Shown here piece by piece: positions 34,696 through 43,959 of a DNA stretch of 64,000 bases; the stretch's first letter is position 1; each line of letters starts with the position of its first letter. Both the position numbers and the translations under genes were made by a program. The DNA is taken from positions 315,280-379,279 of the forward strand of contig JAAEZD010000004.1 in the NCBI GenBank assembly GCA_018223035.1. The letters are read 5' to 3'. This DNA is from Heliomarina sp018223035 (GTDB taxonomy: Bacteria; Pseudomonadota; Alphaproteobacteria; Rhodobacterales; Rhodobacteraceae). The notes under the pieces are model-generated. The model saw nothing but the letters and a program-made list of their open reading frames with translations. It was not told the DNA's origin and did no database searches.

Positions 34696-36311
34696 CTTTT
34701 TCCGCGCACAGTTTTCAGATGATTTGCGAGCCTCAGGGCAAAAGCGACAATCGACAATGTAGGGGGGACAGCGGCAGAACTGCGGAATATGCTGGAACTC
34801 GCGATATAGAGGCCCTGCAAGCCATGAACACGGCAGTTGGGATCAACGACACTATCCGAGGCGCATCTACCCATGCGTGTTGTCCCGATTTGGTGGTATC
34901 CATCCATGGCGCTGCGGCGGATTTCCTGAGCCATATTGCTTTGATCGGTAGTGTACGCGATCTTTGCTATCTTTGAAGCCTCAAGATCACTTGCAAGCTG
35001 GCGGTGGCCTTCGAGGACGGATTCTATATCGGCATCGGAAAAATCGAAATCGATGTGGATCGCGGGAAGTCTATCGGGCCGAACGGACTCCGAAAGCGAT
35101 ATCCTGTTGCTCCGGATCAGCGCATGTTCGGAGTGATAGCAGAGCCGGTAGGTGTTGGTACGGTTTGGCACAAGGTAGTCCATACGCGGGCGGTTGGTTG
35201 AGCGGCGTGCTTTCAGCATCTTGTTCGTCACGCCAATCGCTGAAGGGCCGTCGAGCAGGATGTTCATTACATGGCCTGGAACCGGGGTCGCCTTGCGCTT
35301 GTTCACGATGCGCGGGGCATCTGGATCGTCGGTCCTATTTCTGTAAGTGCGCAGTTTCGAAACGATATGCTTGGCAGAGAGAATTGCCGATCCGTGCGAT
35401 GCGTCCCCCAGCGGCTTGTTCTTTGCCCAGAAGATCATGCCCGCCCCACAATTCCTCGCCCGGGAATAATGAAAAACCCTGCGGCGGAAAGATCCGTCCG
35501 GTCGGACGCTCCAGCCGAACTCACCAACGTCGCATGTCCGAGGAAATTCGATGGACGCGATGCTCCCTGTCAGATGGCCGGAATAATATGCGCCAAGTTC
35601 GCTTAGATGACCAAAGTGCTCGGGGTCTCGTGCTTGCGCTGCCAGCATTAACCTCGTGGTGGAAATGCCGCCCGCTGACAGAACGATGGTTTGCGCCTGA
35701 ATTGTAATCGGTTTGTCTTTTCCAACCACGCGCGCTTTTACCCCAACACATCGCGGCTTACCGGTTTGGTCGTCGTTTCTTATTTCAAGCCCGGTCACCT
35801 CGATGGACAGGGCGATGTCCGGGCCGGTTTCGTCCTTGAGCTCTTCCTGATAGGCCTGCGATACCGATGTGAACGCAGTCATTTTCTCGACGGCATCAAG
35901 GTCTGCAGGCACATCTTTGAAATAGGATTCTACTGTTGCATGGTCGTTTGGCCCTTTGAGGAAACATGCAGCTTCCTCAAGGAAATCCGTGTATTCCTCG
36001 TAGGCTAGCGGCCATTCGTAATCATTGAAATCCGCCGAGGCAATCGGCATGATGCGGCCGCCCCATTTCCATGACGTTCCACCGAGTGCATTGGCCGAAA
36101 CGTCCTTGAGGGGCGCATGTGTCTGGCCGAAAGGGCCCGTCGCGTCAAAGCTGCAACTGGCGGGGTTCTCCGTGCCACATTCCAAGACAAGCACCGAAAT
36201 GCCGCTCTTGTTCAGGGAGAATGCGACTGCCAGCCCTGCGGGACCGGCTCCAACGACGCAAACTTCATAGTGCTTTTGCGAAGCTGTATCGCAGCTTACG
36301 AAGGGCATCAA
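34692..36311 (-). CDS. GMC-type FAD-dependent oxidoreductase
   Basis: A 539-aa protein with an N-terminal Rossmann FAD motif VCVVGAGPAGLAVAFSLNKSG (about residues 18-38), GGTSWKWGGR (about residues 75-84), and the C-terminal GMC region GYHQIGTTRMG followed by GLYIASSSIFRSSAAVPPTL, with the usual His position. No signal or membrane segment. Such enzymes oxidise alcohols or sugars. Co-transcribed with the polymerase, it may make a keto- or uronic-type sugar for the polymer; substrate unknown. Confidence 0.82.
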   Translation of the reverse strand: MMPFVSCDTASQKHYEVCVVGAGPAGLAVAFSLNKSGISVLVLECGTENPASCSFDATGPFGQTHAPLKDVSANALGGTSWKWGGRIMPIASADFNDYEWPLAYEEYTDFLEEAACFLKGPNDHATVESYFKDVPADLDAVEKMTAFTSVSQAYQEELKDETGPDIALSIEVTGLEIRNDDQTGKPRCVGVKARVVGKDKPITIQAQTIVLSAGGISTTRLMLAAQARDPEHFGHLSELGAYYSGHLTGSIASIEFPRTCDVGEFGWSVRPDGSFRRRVFHYSRARNCGAGMIFWAKNKPLGDASHGSAILSAKHIVSKLRTYRNRTDDPDAPRIVNKRKATPVPGHVMNILLDGPSAIGVTNKMLKARRSTNRPRMDYLVPNRTNTYRLCYHSEHALIRSNRISLSESVRPDRLPAIHIDFDFSDADIESVLEGHRQLASDLEASKIAKIAYTTDQSNMAQEIRRSAMDGYHQIGTTRMGRCASDSVVDPNCRVHGLQGLYIASSSIFRSSAAVPPTLSIVAFALRLANHLKTVRGKS

Positions 36312-36456
36312 AAATTTACCTTCTACAATAGTCTAAAAAGCTCGCGTCAATGCGTTGAAACTAAATATTCAGATACCGATCAGATAAATTCTTAGAATGG
36401 AATTATGCGGTTGGCGCAGAAAAATGACTTAATCGATTTGGTAGGTGGAGTCGTCT

Positions 36457-38106
36457 TTAATAGGAATGCAATACCAGCGCGGACCAAGGGACACGTTCGA
36501 TACGGCTGTCGCTGAGTATGGCAAGCCATTCCCGTTTTGCAAAGCCATTCCAACAGTTTTCGTCATCTGCCCATAGCCGGACTGGCGAAAAGCTTTTTTG
36601 GAAGTCAGTATCCGCTATCAAACCTTTGAGAGGGCCCTCTGCCGCGTTCGGTTCGATCCAGTCCGTTTTCTGGCAGATCCCACTGGTAAAGTTCGCGATC
36701 AGGTCCGGTGTCTCATCCCAGAAGACGCCCTTGTCGAAACTCGCGTGGTTCCTGTAGCCAACTTTGACGGGGTTGGCATGGGCCATCCTTGTCCAGTTCA
36801 GGCCCATCAGGTCGAGAAGCCAACCTTTGTAGCTTAGGGCGATGCCGCCTGCGGCAACGACGCCCAGACGCGGAAGAGGCGTTACCGTGTTCAGGTAATC
36901 TCCGAATTCTTCGCCGCGATATGTTAGAATGTATTCTACCTGAACTTCGAAGCGGGCCTGATAGAAGGGGAGCCAGCTGCATCCAAGCAGCATAAGAAAC
37001 GAGGCGGAGAGAGCGGCAAAGGTTGCTAAGGAACTGGCCAAGTAGGGACGGATCAGATCGAAACCCAGTAGAACCAGCAGAGCCGGTCCGATTGCAAAAA
37101 GCGGAAGCAAGGGTTGGTAGAAACGCCATTGTGCGAAATGGTCGCCGCCTAGAAGAGCATAGATCGACAGCATGCCAAAAACCGTTGCGGCGACAATCAG
37201 AAGGCCAGCGGTGTTGGTTCTGCTTTTCCGGATGAGATTGGCGATGGCAAGCACGGTAAGGCCGGCCCAGCAGAGTACGAAAAAATCCGCGAAGGGTTGC
37301 TGGTTGAGAAACCGTACCAGGTACTTGAGACCATCGACGATATCCTGAACCCGGTCCGAGGACACCTTGGCGTAATAGGTGTTCGGAAACGGATACCCAA
37401 AGTAGCTGAGCCGGAACAGGACAAGCGCCGCGAGCGAAGCCAGGGCTGCGCCGATTGCGATCAGAGGCGGCAGGAAGCGCCCCGGCGCAATGATCAACGT
37501 GAGGGCAAGCAAGCCTACCGCAATCGCGACACCCTCTGGACGGATCAGTGGAAGGACCATGGCCCCGAATAAAAGCCCGCCGTCGAGCCATCGGGCAGGG
37601 GGCGTCGCGTCGAGATGCCGTACGATCCGCCATACAAGAAAGGAGATGGCGGCGGACCAGATCGCTATTTCCATCATGGATACTACCGACCACATGAAAT
37701 AGCCCGGCATGGATATGTAGATGGCGATAAGTAGTCCCATTAAGCCTTTGCGGGAAGTGGAAAAATGCCGAGCAATGCTCGCGGCGGTCCAGAGCGAGAA
37801 AGTGACTCCGCAAACCGTTACGACGTAGTTTATCGCGATAATCGTGAATTCGACCTTGAAGGGCAGGAGATAGGCGAGACTCACGATCAGGGTCCAAAGA
37901 AACGAGGTCGCTCCTTCGACCCTTTCACCGCCTATATTATAAACGAACCCATGCCCGTTCGCGATATTTTCGGAATAGGATCGCGTTATTGCAGCATCAT
38001 CGATTCCGACAAGGGGCGGCTGCCCGGAAAGAAACCAAGCAATGACTGACATAACTGCGGTCAGAATTATTGATACGGGAAAAATAGTTAAACGGAATCG
38101 GGACAT
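36457..38106 (-). CDS. GT-C membrane glycosyltransferase, LphB/AftB-like
   Basis: A 549-aa protein with about ten membrane spans. The first periplasmic loop has VGIDDAAITRSYSENIANG (catalytic-type DD) and RVEGATSFLW; later come FPNTYYAKV and LGGDHFAQWRFYQPLLPLF. The same signature order is found in the gene at 43956-45584. The family uses polyprenyl-phosphate sugars as donors and transfers outside the inner membrane (arabinosyl- or mannosyltransferase-like). It probably adds side-chain sugars to the polymer. It is separated from the GMC gene by 145 bp and reads away from the LamG/dehydrogenase giant. Confidence 0.78.
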   Translation of the reverse strand: MSRFRLTIFPVSIILTAVMSVIAWFLSGQPPLVGIDDAAITRSYSENIANGHGFVYNIGGERVEGATSFLWTLIVSLAYLLPFKVEFTIIAINYVVTVCGVTFSLWTAASIARHFSTSRKGLMGLLIAIYISMPGYFMWSVVSMMEIAIWSAAISFLVWRIVRHLDATPPARWLDGGLLFGAMVLPLIRPEGVAIAVGLLALTLIIAPGRFLPPLIAIGAALASLAALVLFRLSYFGYPFPNTYYAKVSSDRVQDIVDGLKYLVRFLNQQPFADFFVLCWAGLTVLAIANLIRKSRTNTAGLLIVAATVFGMLSIYALLGGDHFAQWRFYQPLLPLFAIGPALLVLLGFDLIRPYLASSLATFAALSASFLMLLGCSWLPFYQARFEVQVEYILTYRGEEFGDYLNTVTPLPRLGVVAAGGIALSYKGWLLDLMGLNWTRMAHANPVKVGYRNHASFDKGVFWDETPDLIANFTSGICQKTDWIEPNAAEGPLKGLIADTDFQKSFSPVRLWADDENCWNGFAKREWLAILSDSRIERVPWSALVLHSY

Positions 38107-38487
38107 AAAATGGATGGTCCTTGAATGATCACGGTTTTAAATATGGGAAGCGTACTGTCGGTGACCTGCAAGGCGCAAGCCTTCTGAGTGCGTTAAAGGT
38201 GTCATTCAAAATCGACTTTTCATTTTGGAAACACCCCGGTTTCAAGGACTTGCTCACGTATAGGTTGATCAAGGTTTCGTTGACTCGGTTGCTGGTGTTG
38301 TATAGCCTGACACAACGTAAATTGGCTGTATTGTTAGCCGTGGTGGGACTACGCTCATCTTTGCTCCGTTTTAAGGGAGCGCTTGGGTGAGCCGAATTGA
38401 ATAAAAATTTCGATATTGGCGTTGAGCGGCTGTCGGGCCCATGTTCAGCGTATAATTTCTTGCGACATTTTTGGTGGCGGATGTTAA
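38107..38487. promoter_or_regulatory. Divergent promoter region, GT-C / LamG-dehydrogenase giant
   Basis: These 380 bp lie between divergent genes. An ORF of 89 codons (38121-38390) is present but lacks family features and a good ribosome site, so I treat the stretch as non-coding. The end has TTTTTGGTGGCGG before the giant's ATG. Confidence 0.45.
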
Positions 38488-41400
38488 ATGAATTATGTTT
38501 TGGAAACCGATAATGTCGGTGTAAATATTGAAGATATCGCGCTTAGCGGCGACTTCACAATCGAATTCAACGTGTACTTCGAGCCGGGCTCGGAGATTGC
38601 CAAGAACGACGGTATCGTTTCATCGAACATCGATGGTGGCAATGACATCAACTTTTTCGGCGGCATTCCACGGCTTTATGACGCCAATTGGGGGGATGTC
38701 GTTGTTGGTACAAGCGCGCTGAACACGGGCGAGTGGAACCACATTGCCTTTGTTCGCGAAGGCGGTGTCGTCCGTCTTTATGTCAACGGAGTGAACGACG
38801 CGAATTCGACCACCGCGAATTACACGGATGTCTTCAATATCTCGACACTGGCCACCAGCGTGGCTGGAGCGCTTGAAGGTCGGCTGGACGAGGTCCGGAT
38901 ATGGTCGCTGGCCCGGCCCGGAGCCGAAGTTCTGGCCAATGCCGACGGGGCGCTGAACCTCTCTGGCGGGGTGCCGGTCGGTCTTGAACGGTATTACCGC
39001 TTTGACGACGATATCGGCCATATCGTCGACGCGACCGGCAGCGCCGAAACGGGTCATGATCTGCATCCGCCGACCGGCACGTCGATCGTTCAGGACGATA
39101 CGGTTTTTGACACACCCGTCGGCGATGTCGGTGGCTTCATCGACACCAAGGTCGTGACCGGGCTAGTACTGCCGACTGACCTTGCCTTCCTGCCGGACGG
39201 GCGCGCCCTTGTCATCCAGAAGAGCGGCGAAGTGCTGTTGATCGAGGACCCGAGCGTCGCGAACAGCACCAAGACGCTTTACATGGACCTCAGCGCACAG
39301 GTCGAAAATTCGCGCGAGGCGGGGCTGCTGAACGTCGTGGTCGATCCGAACTTTGACGACAACGGCTATTTCTACCTACTTTACACAAACCTCGATGAAC
39401 AGCGGACAACGGTTTCGCGGTTTCAGCATCAGGAAAACGCGGGAGGATCGACAAGCACCGGCGATATCTCCTCGGAAACCGTGCTTTGGCGGGAATTCGA
39501 TACCTATTCTGAAAAGGACCATCAGGGCGGTGGCCTTGCTGTGGCCTATGAACCCATCGATGCGAACGATCCCAGCCCGTACAAGCTCTACATCACTGTT
39601 GGCGAGGAATTCGAGGGCGAGAATGCGGCCGACCTGACCCATGATGACGGCAAGGTTCACCGGATCAACCTGACGGACGGGTCGATCCCGACCGACAACC
39701 CTTATTACGATCCGGCCGTCGCGGCGACCTATACGCCCTGGATCAATACACAGACCGCAATCTCGACCAGCGCGGCAAACACGGCGATCGACCCCGAAGG
39801 CGTTCTGACAACCGTATACAGCTATGGTTTGCGCAACCCGTTCCGAGCGGAATACGATCAGGACAGCGGCACGCTCTGGATCGGCGAGGTGGGCGGGAAC
39901 GGCCGCTATGCCAGCGAGGATGTGCATATCGCTTATCCCGGTGCAAATATGGGATGGCCGAGCGAGGAAGGATATCTGTCCGATCCCGATGATCCGGGCA
40001 ACCCGGTCCACAGCTACATTCACGCCTCGGCACCGGGGCAGGACCAGTTGCCCAGCTACGGTGACTCTGGCTCGTCCATCTCGGGTGGTGTCGTCTATCG
40101 CGGCTCGGACTTTCCCGAAGAATTCCAAGGCGCTTATTTTTATGGTGACTGGGTACGGAACTGGATCCGTTATCTCGAGGTTGATTATTCCTCTGGCGAA
40201 CCGGTTGTCGTGTCGGACAATCACTTCAAGAACGCGACCGGTCAGGTCCTGACGTTTGCCGAAGCGCCGGACGGCACGCTGTATTACATCACCACGTTCC
40301 AGACCGGTAACATCTTTAACTTTGAAGGTGCTGTGAACCGGTTGGAGTACAGTTCTACCAATACCGCGCCGGGCGGAACGGGGATCATTCTGGATCCGGG
40401 CGAGGAAGCCAGTCTGACGGCCCCGCATACAGTTACCTTCGAAACTGATGCTTTCGATCCAGACGGCGATGCGATCACCTATGAATGGTCGTTTGGTGAT
40501 GGACCGGATATTGACGGGGACGGGATCGGAGACGGGGCGACCTCAACCGATATGAACCCCACCTATACCTACACCTCCGAAGGCCAGTACACGGTCGAAC
40601 TCATCGTAACGGATGCCAATGGCGCGCAGACGGTCTACAATCCCAAGGTCATCACGGTTGGCGAAGCGCCGGTTGTGACCATCAACGCGCCCACCCAGGG
40701 ACAGACGTTCCGGGCTGGCGAAACAATTACCTTCACCGGGTCAGCCTTTGATGCCAACGATGGCGTGCTGACCGGTGAGGATGTTTTCTGGTCTGTGAAC
40801 CTCGCCCATAACGAGCATTTCCACCCCGAAGTTTCAGCTGTCGAAAATACGCCGGGCGGCTTCAGCTTCGTGGTCCCTACCGACGGGCACGACTATTATG
40901 AAAACGTCGGTTATCAGGTTTCCCTGACCGCTATTGACAGCAGTGGCCTGCGTACCACGAAATCCGTGACGATCTTCCCGGAAGAATCGAACACGACCTA
41001 CGACATGCCCGATGTCTCTGGCTTCAACTTCTTTATCGACGGCATCGGGTATTCGGGCGATCAGGTTCGCGACAACATCATTGGATTTGAACATACGGTT
41101 TCGGTTCAGGCGTCCTATATAGATGCGGGTTTTCTTTGGGAATTCTCCCATTGGGAGGATGACCCGTCGCTGACCAGCACATCGCGTCAATTCATCGTAC
41201 CCGAGACGGATAGCGTTCTGCGGCCCGTTTACGCACAGACGGATGTGGTTGGGCCGGTCAATGCCGAAGACGATACGTTCGCGCGGGATCTCGCATCGCT
41301 AAACGGTAACCAGATCCAGACCATCGGCAATGTACTGCTGAATGACGACAACCCGACCGGTGATCCGTTCAGCGTTGTTGGCCTGAACGGATACAAAATC

Positions 41401-43959
41401 ACCGGTGATCCGAAAACCGACGACACAATAGATTCCAACAACAAGTTCGGGTGGATCTGGGGCGATCAGGGCGGACAGTTCCGCGTCAATGCTGATGGTA
41501 CGGTCGAATTCCGTGACCGCGATCTGCAATTTGCCGGTCTGACTGCCGGTCAGAGTATCACGACAAGCATCAACTATCTGATCGCCGATGGCGATGACAT
41601 GGATGAGGCGTCTCTGTCTCTGACGATCAACGGGGCAGGTACGGCGAATACCGCACCTACCGGCGCGGGCATTCTGCTCGATCCGGGTGAGGACAGCGCG
41701 ACCAGCGCACCGCATACGGTGACCTTCGACTCGGACGTGACCGATGCCGAAGGCCATACCCTCAGCTATCTCTGGGACTTTGGCGACGGTACAACCTCGA
41801 CGCTTGCGGCCCCCGAGCACACCTATGGCGTCGTTGGTTTTTACACGGTGTCGCTGACGGTGACCGACGAGCTTGGCGCCGAGACGGTGTTCAACGAGGT
41901 CTCCATCGACGTGGGCAACGCCCCCCCGGTGGCGGTGGCCGATAGCTTTGCTCTGCCCGTCGGCTTTGATCCGATGGCGAACCAGTTGAACATCCTCGAC
42001 AACGATTACGATCCGGACGGATCGTTGAACATGCAGGTCGTCGAGATCGTCAGCGGTCCGAGTTTCGGCACGGTCGAGATTTTGGATACCGCGCAGGAAC
42101 TGTCTGACCGTGGACTGCCCGCCGGGCAATATGGTCAGGCCGAATACACCGCTTTCGATCCGAATTTCGAGGGAACAGACAGCTTTACCTATCGCGTTCA
42201 GGACAATGAAGGCACGTGGTCGAACATCGTGACCGCAGAGATCTTTGTTCAGAACGAGCCTGTGCTAACGCTGGACGCGGTTGATGACGGTTATTCGGTT
42301 TTGGTGGCGGATATTGCCAGTGGCAGCTGGGTTCAAATATCGGGCAATGTATTTGACAACGATACGAGCGACGGTGCCCTGAACCTCTTGAAACTGGACG
42401 GCTTCAAACCTTTCGACGTGCCGGATAGCACCACGAGTTTCGACTCTCAGGGGCGGCTCAAGATACGGGCCGACAATGGTGGTTTCTTTCGCATCGGATC
42501 GGATGGCAGTATCGAATTCAAGGACCGGGATTTCGACTTTACGGGCCTTGGTTCCAGCGAGAGCGCAACAACGACCATCGGTTATACCATCGGAGATGGA
42601 ACCGATACGGATGCGGCCTTTATCTCATTGACGATCAATGGATCGGGCAATGTGAACACCGCGCCGACCGGCGCGGGCATCCTGCTCGATCCGGGCGAGG
42701 ACAGTTCGGCCAGCGCGCCTCATACGGTGACCTTCGAGTCGGACGTGACCGATGCCGAGGGCCATACGCTCAGCTATTCCTGGGACTTCGGCGACGGGAC
42801 GACCTCGACGCTCGCGGCCCCCGAGCACACCTATGGCTCGATTGGTTTCTACAACGTGTCGCTTACCGTGACCGATGAGCTGGGCGCCGAGACGGTGTTC
42901 AACGAAGTCTCAATTGACGTGGGCAACGCGCCCCCGTTGGCGGTGGCCGACAGCTTTACGCTGCCGGTCGGCTTTGATCCGGTGGCGAACCATCTGCATA
43001 TTCTCGACAACGACTATGATCCGGACGGATCGTTGAACATGCAGGTCGTCGAGATTGTCAGCGGGCCGAGTTTCGGTACGGTCGAGATTATGGATACGGC
43101 GCAGGAACTTGCGGACCGTGGCCTGCCTGCCGGTCATTATGGCCACGCCGAGTACGCGACGTTCGATCCGAATTTCGAAGGCACGGACAGCTTCACCTAT
43201 CGCGTTCAGGACAATGAAGGCACGTGGTCGAACATCGTCACCGCAGAGATCAATGTGCAGAGTGCGCCTTCAAACCCGGGCGGTGCGTTGGCATCGGTCA
43301 ACAGCGGATCAGGTCTGGATATTCAGGATATCTCGGTCGCAGGCGATTTCACAGTCGAATTCTGGATCGCCTTCAATCCGGGCACCAACACCAACAAGTA
43401 TGATGCAGCCTTTGCCGGCGGAGTCTATGACGACACGCCGAGCGATGATCCGTCGACGGACGGTGTCTTTGGCAACGACTTCAACTTCCACGCCGGTCTC
43501 GCGCGTCTTTATTCGACCGAGATCCCCAGTGGCGGTGATGCCATCGTGGCCAACACGGCGCTGACGTCGAATGGAGTCGCAAACCATGTGGCGCTTGTTC
43601 GCGAGGGCGACGATTTCAGAATCTACATGAACGGCGTTCTGGACAGCACCTCCACCCTTGCGCTGGACGGAGATCTGGTGATCGAGCAACTGGCGACGAA
43701 CGTGCGCGCGACAAGAGCTCTCTCCGGCACGCTGGACGAATTCCGGGTCTGGGATGATGCGCGAAGCGCCTCAGAAATCGCGACCTACATGAACCAGGAA
43801 GTCGCCTCGAATGCCGAAGATCTGCTTCGTTATTACCAGTTTGATGACGATACGTTCGTCATCGACTCGACCGGCAATGCGGAAACAGCGGGTGATTTGT
43901 CCTATGCTTCGATCAGCGGCGTCGACTGGTTCGAGTTCTCGGATTGGTTTGGGGCGTGA
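38488..43959 (+). CDS. Giant LamG / soluble glucose dehydrogenase-like / PKD-repeat protein
   Basis: An 1823-aa acidic protein, no visible signal peptide. Residues 1-195 are a LamG domain (ALSGDFTIEFNVYF; LDEVRIWSLARPG). Residues about 215-620 are a PQQ-type soluble glucose/sorbosone dehydrogenase propeller (VLPTDLAFLPDGRALVIQKS; KDHQGGGLAV; YSYGLRNPFRAEYD; GANMGWP). Residues about 625-735 are a PKD domain; 735-920 hold two Ig-like units. Two repeats of about 335 residues (about 920-1255 and 1256-1590) follow, each with a VCBS-like, a PKD (YLWDFGDGTTST) and a cadherin-like part. A final LamG reaches residue 1823. It probably binds calcium and acts outside the cell as a sugar oxidase or adhesin; export is likely type I. 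Confidence 0.78.
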   Translation: MNYVLETDNVGVNIEDIALSGDFTIEFNVYFEPGSEIAKNDGIVSSNIDGGNDINFFGGIPRLYDANWGDVVVGTSALNTGEWNHIAFVREGGVVRLYVNGVNDANSTTANYTDVFNISTLATSVAGALEGRLDEVRIWSLARPGAEVLANADGALNLSGGVPVGLERYYRFDDDIGHIVDATGSAETGHDLHPPTGTSIVQDDTVFDTPVGDVGGFIDTKVVTGLVLPTDLAFLPDGRALVIQKSGEVLLIEDPSVANSTKTLYMDLSAQVENSREAGLLNVVVDPNFDDNGYFYLLYTNLDEQRTTVSRFQHQENAGGSTSTGDISSETVLWREFDTYSEKDHQGGGLAVAYEPIDANDPSPYKLYITVGEEFEGENAADLTHDDGKVHRINLTDGSIPTDNPYYDPAVAATYTPWINTQTAISTSAANTAIDPEGVLTTVYSYGLRNPFRAEYDQDSGTLWIGEVGGNGRYASEDVHIAYPGANMGWPSEEGYLSDPDDPGNPVHSYIHASAPGQDQLPSYGDSGSSISGGVVYRGSDFPEEFQGAYFYGDWVRNWIRYLEVDYSSGEPVVVSDNHFKNATGQVLTFAEAPDGTLYYITTFQTGNIFNFEGAVNRLEYSSTNTAPGGTGIILDPGEEASLTAPHTVTFETDAFDPDGDAITYEWSFGDGPDIDGDGIGDGATSTDMNPTYTYTSEGQYTVELIVTDANGAQTVYNPKVITVGEAPVVTINAPTQGQTFRAGETITFTGSAFDANDGVLTGEDVFWSVNLAHNEHFHPEVSAVENTPGGFSFVVPTDGHDYYENVGYQVSLTAIDSSGLRTTKSVTIFPEESNTTYDMPDVSGFNFFIDGIGYSGDQVRDNIIGFEHTVSVQASYIDAGFLWEFSHWEDDPSLTSTSRQFIVPETDSVLRPVYAQTDVVGPVNAEDDTFARDLASLNGNQIQTIGNVLLNDDNPTGDPFSVVGLNGYKITGDPKTDDTIDSNNKFGWIWGDQGGQFRVNADGTVEFRDRDLQFAGLTAGQSITTSINYLIADGDDMDEASLSLTINGAGTANTAPTGAGILLDPGEDSATSAPHTVTFDSDVTDAEGHTLSYLWDFGDGTTSTLAAPEHTYGVVGFYTVSLTVTDELGAETVFNEVSIDVGNAPPVAVADSFALPVGFDPMANQLNILDNDYDPDGSLNMQVVEIVSGPSFGTVEILDTAQELSDRGLPAGQYGQAEYTAFDPNFEGTDSFTYRVQDNEGTWSNIVTAEIFVQNEPVLTLDAVDDGYSVLVADIASGSWVQISGNVFDNDTSDGALNLLKLDGFKPFDVPDSTTSFDSQGRLKIRADNGGFFRIGSDGSIEFKDRDFDFTGLGSSESATTTIGYTIGDGTDTDAAFISLTINGSGNVNTAPTGAGILLDPGEDSSASAPHTVTFESDVTDAEGHTLSYSWDFGDGTTSTLAAPEHTYGSIGFYNVSLTVTDELGAETVFNEVSIDVGNAPPLAVADSFTLPVGFDPVANHLHILDNDYDPDGSLNMQVVEIVSGPSFGTVEIMDTAQELADRGLPAGHYGHAEYATFDPNFEGTDSFTYRVQDNEGTWSNIVTAEINVQSAPSNPGGALASVNSGSGLDIQDISVAGDFTVEFWIAFNPGTNTNKYDAAFAGGVYDDTPSDDPSTDGVFGNDFNFHAGLARLYSTEIPSGGDAIVANTALTSNGVANHVALVREGDDFRIYMNGVLDSTSTLALDGDLVIEQLATNVRATRALSGTLDEFRVWDDARSASEIATYMNQEVASNAEDLLRYYQFDDDTFVIDSTGNAETAGDLSYASISGVDWFEFSDWFGA
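41647..43260 (+). repeat. Two near-identical 606-bp internal repeats (41647-42252 and 42655-43260)
   Basis: Residues 1054-1255 and 1390-1591 of the giant are nearly the same, starting NTAPTGAGILLDPGEDS, and the DNA is also very similar with mainly third-base differences. The period is 1008 bp. The VCBS-like parts before each repeat are much more diverged, so the PKD plus cadherin-like pair was duplicated or homogenised more recently. Confidence 0.9.

Noticed and set aside
38121..38390. 89-codon ORF between the GT-C gene and the LamG giant
   Set aside because: No ribosome site, no family features and an odd composition; treated as non-coding spacer.
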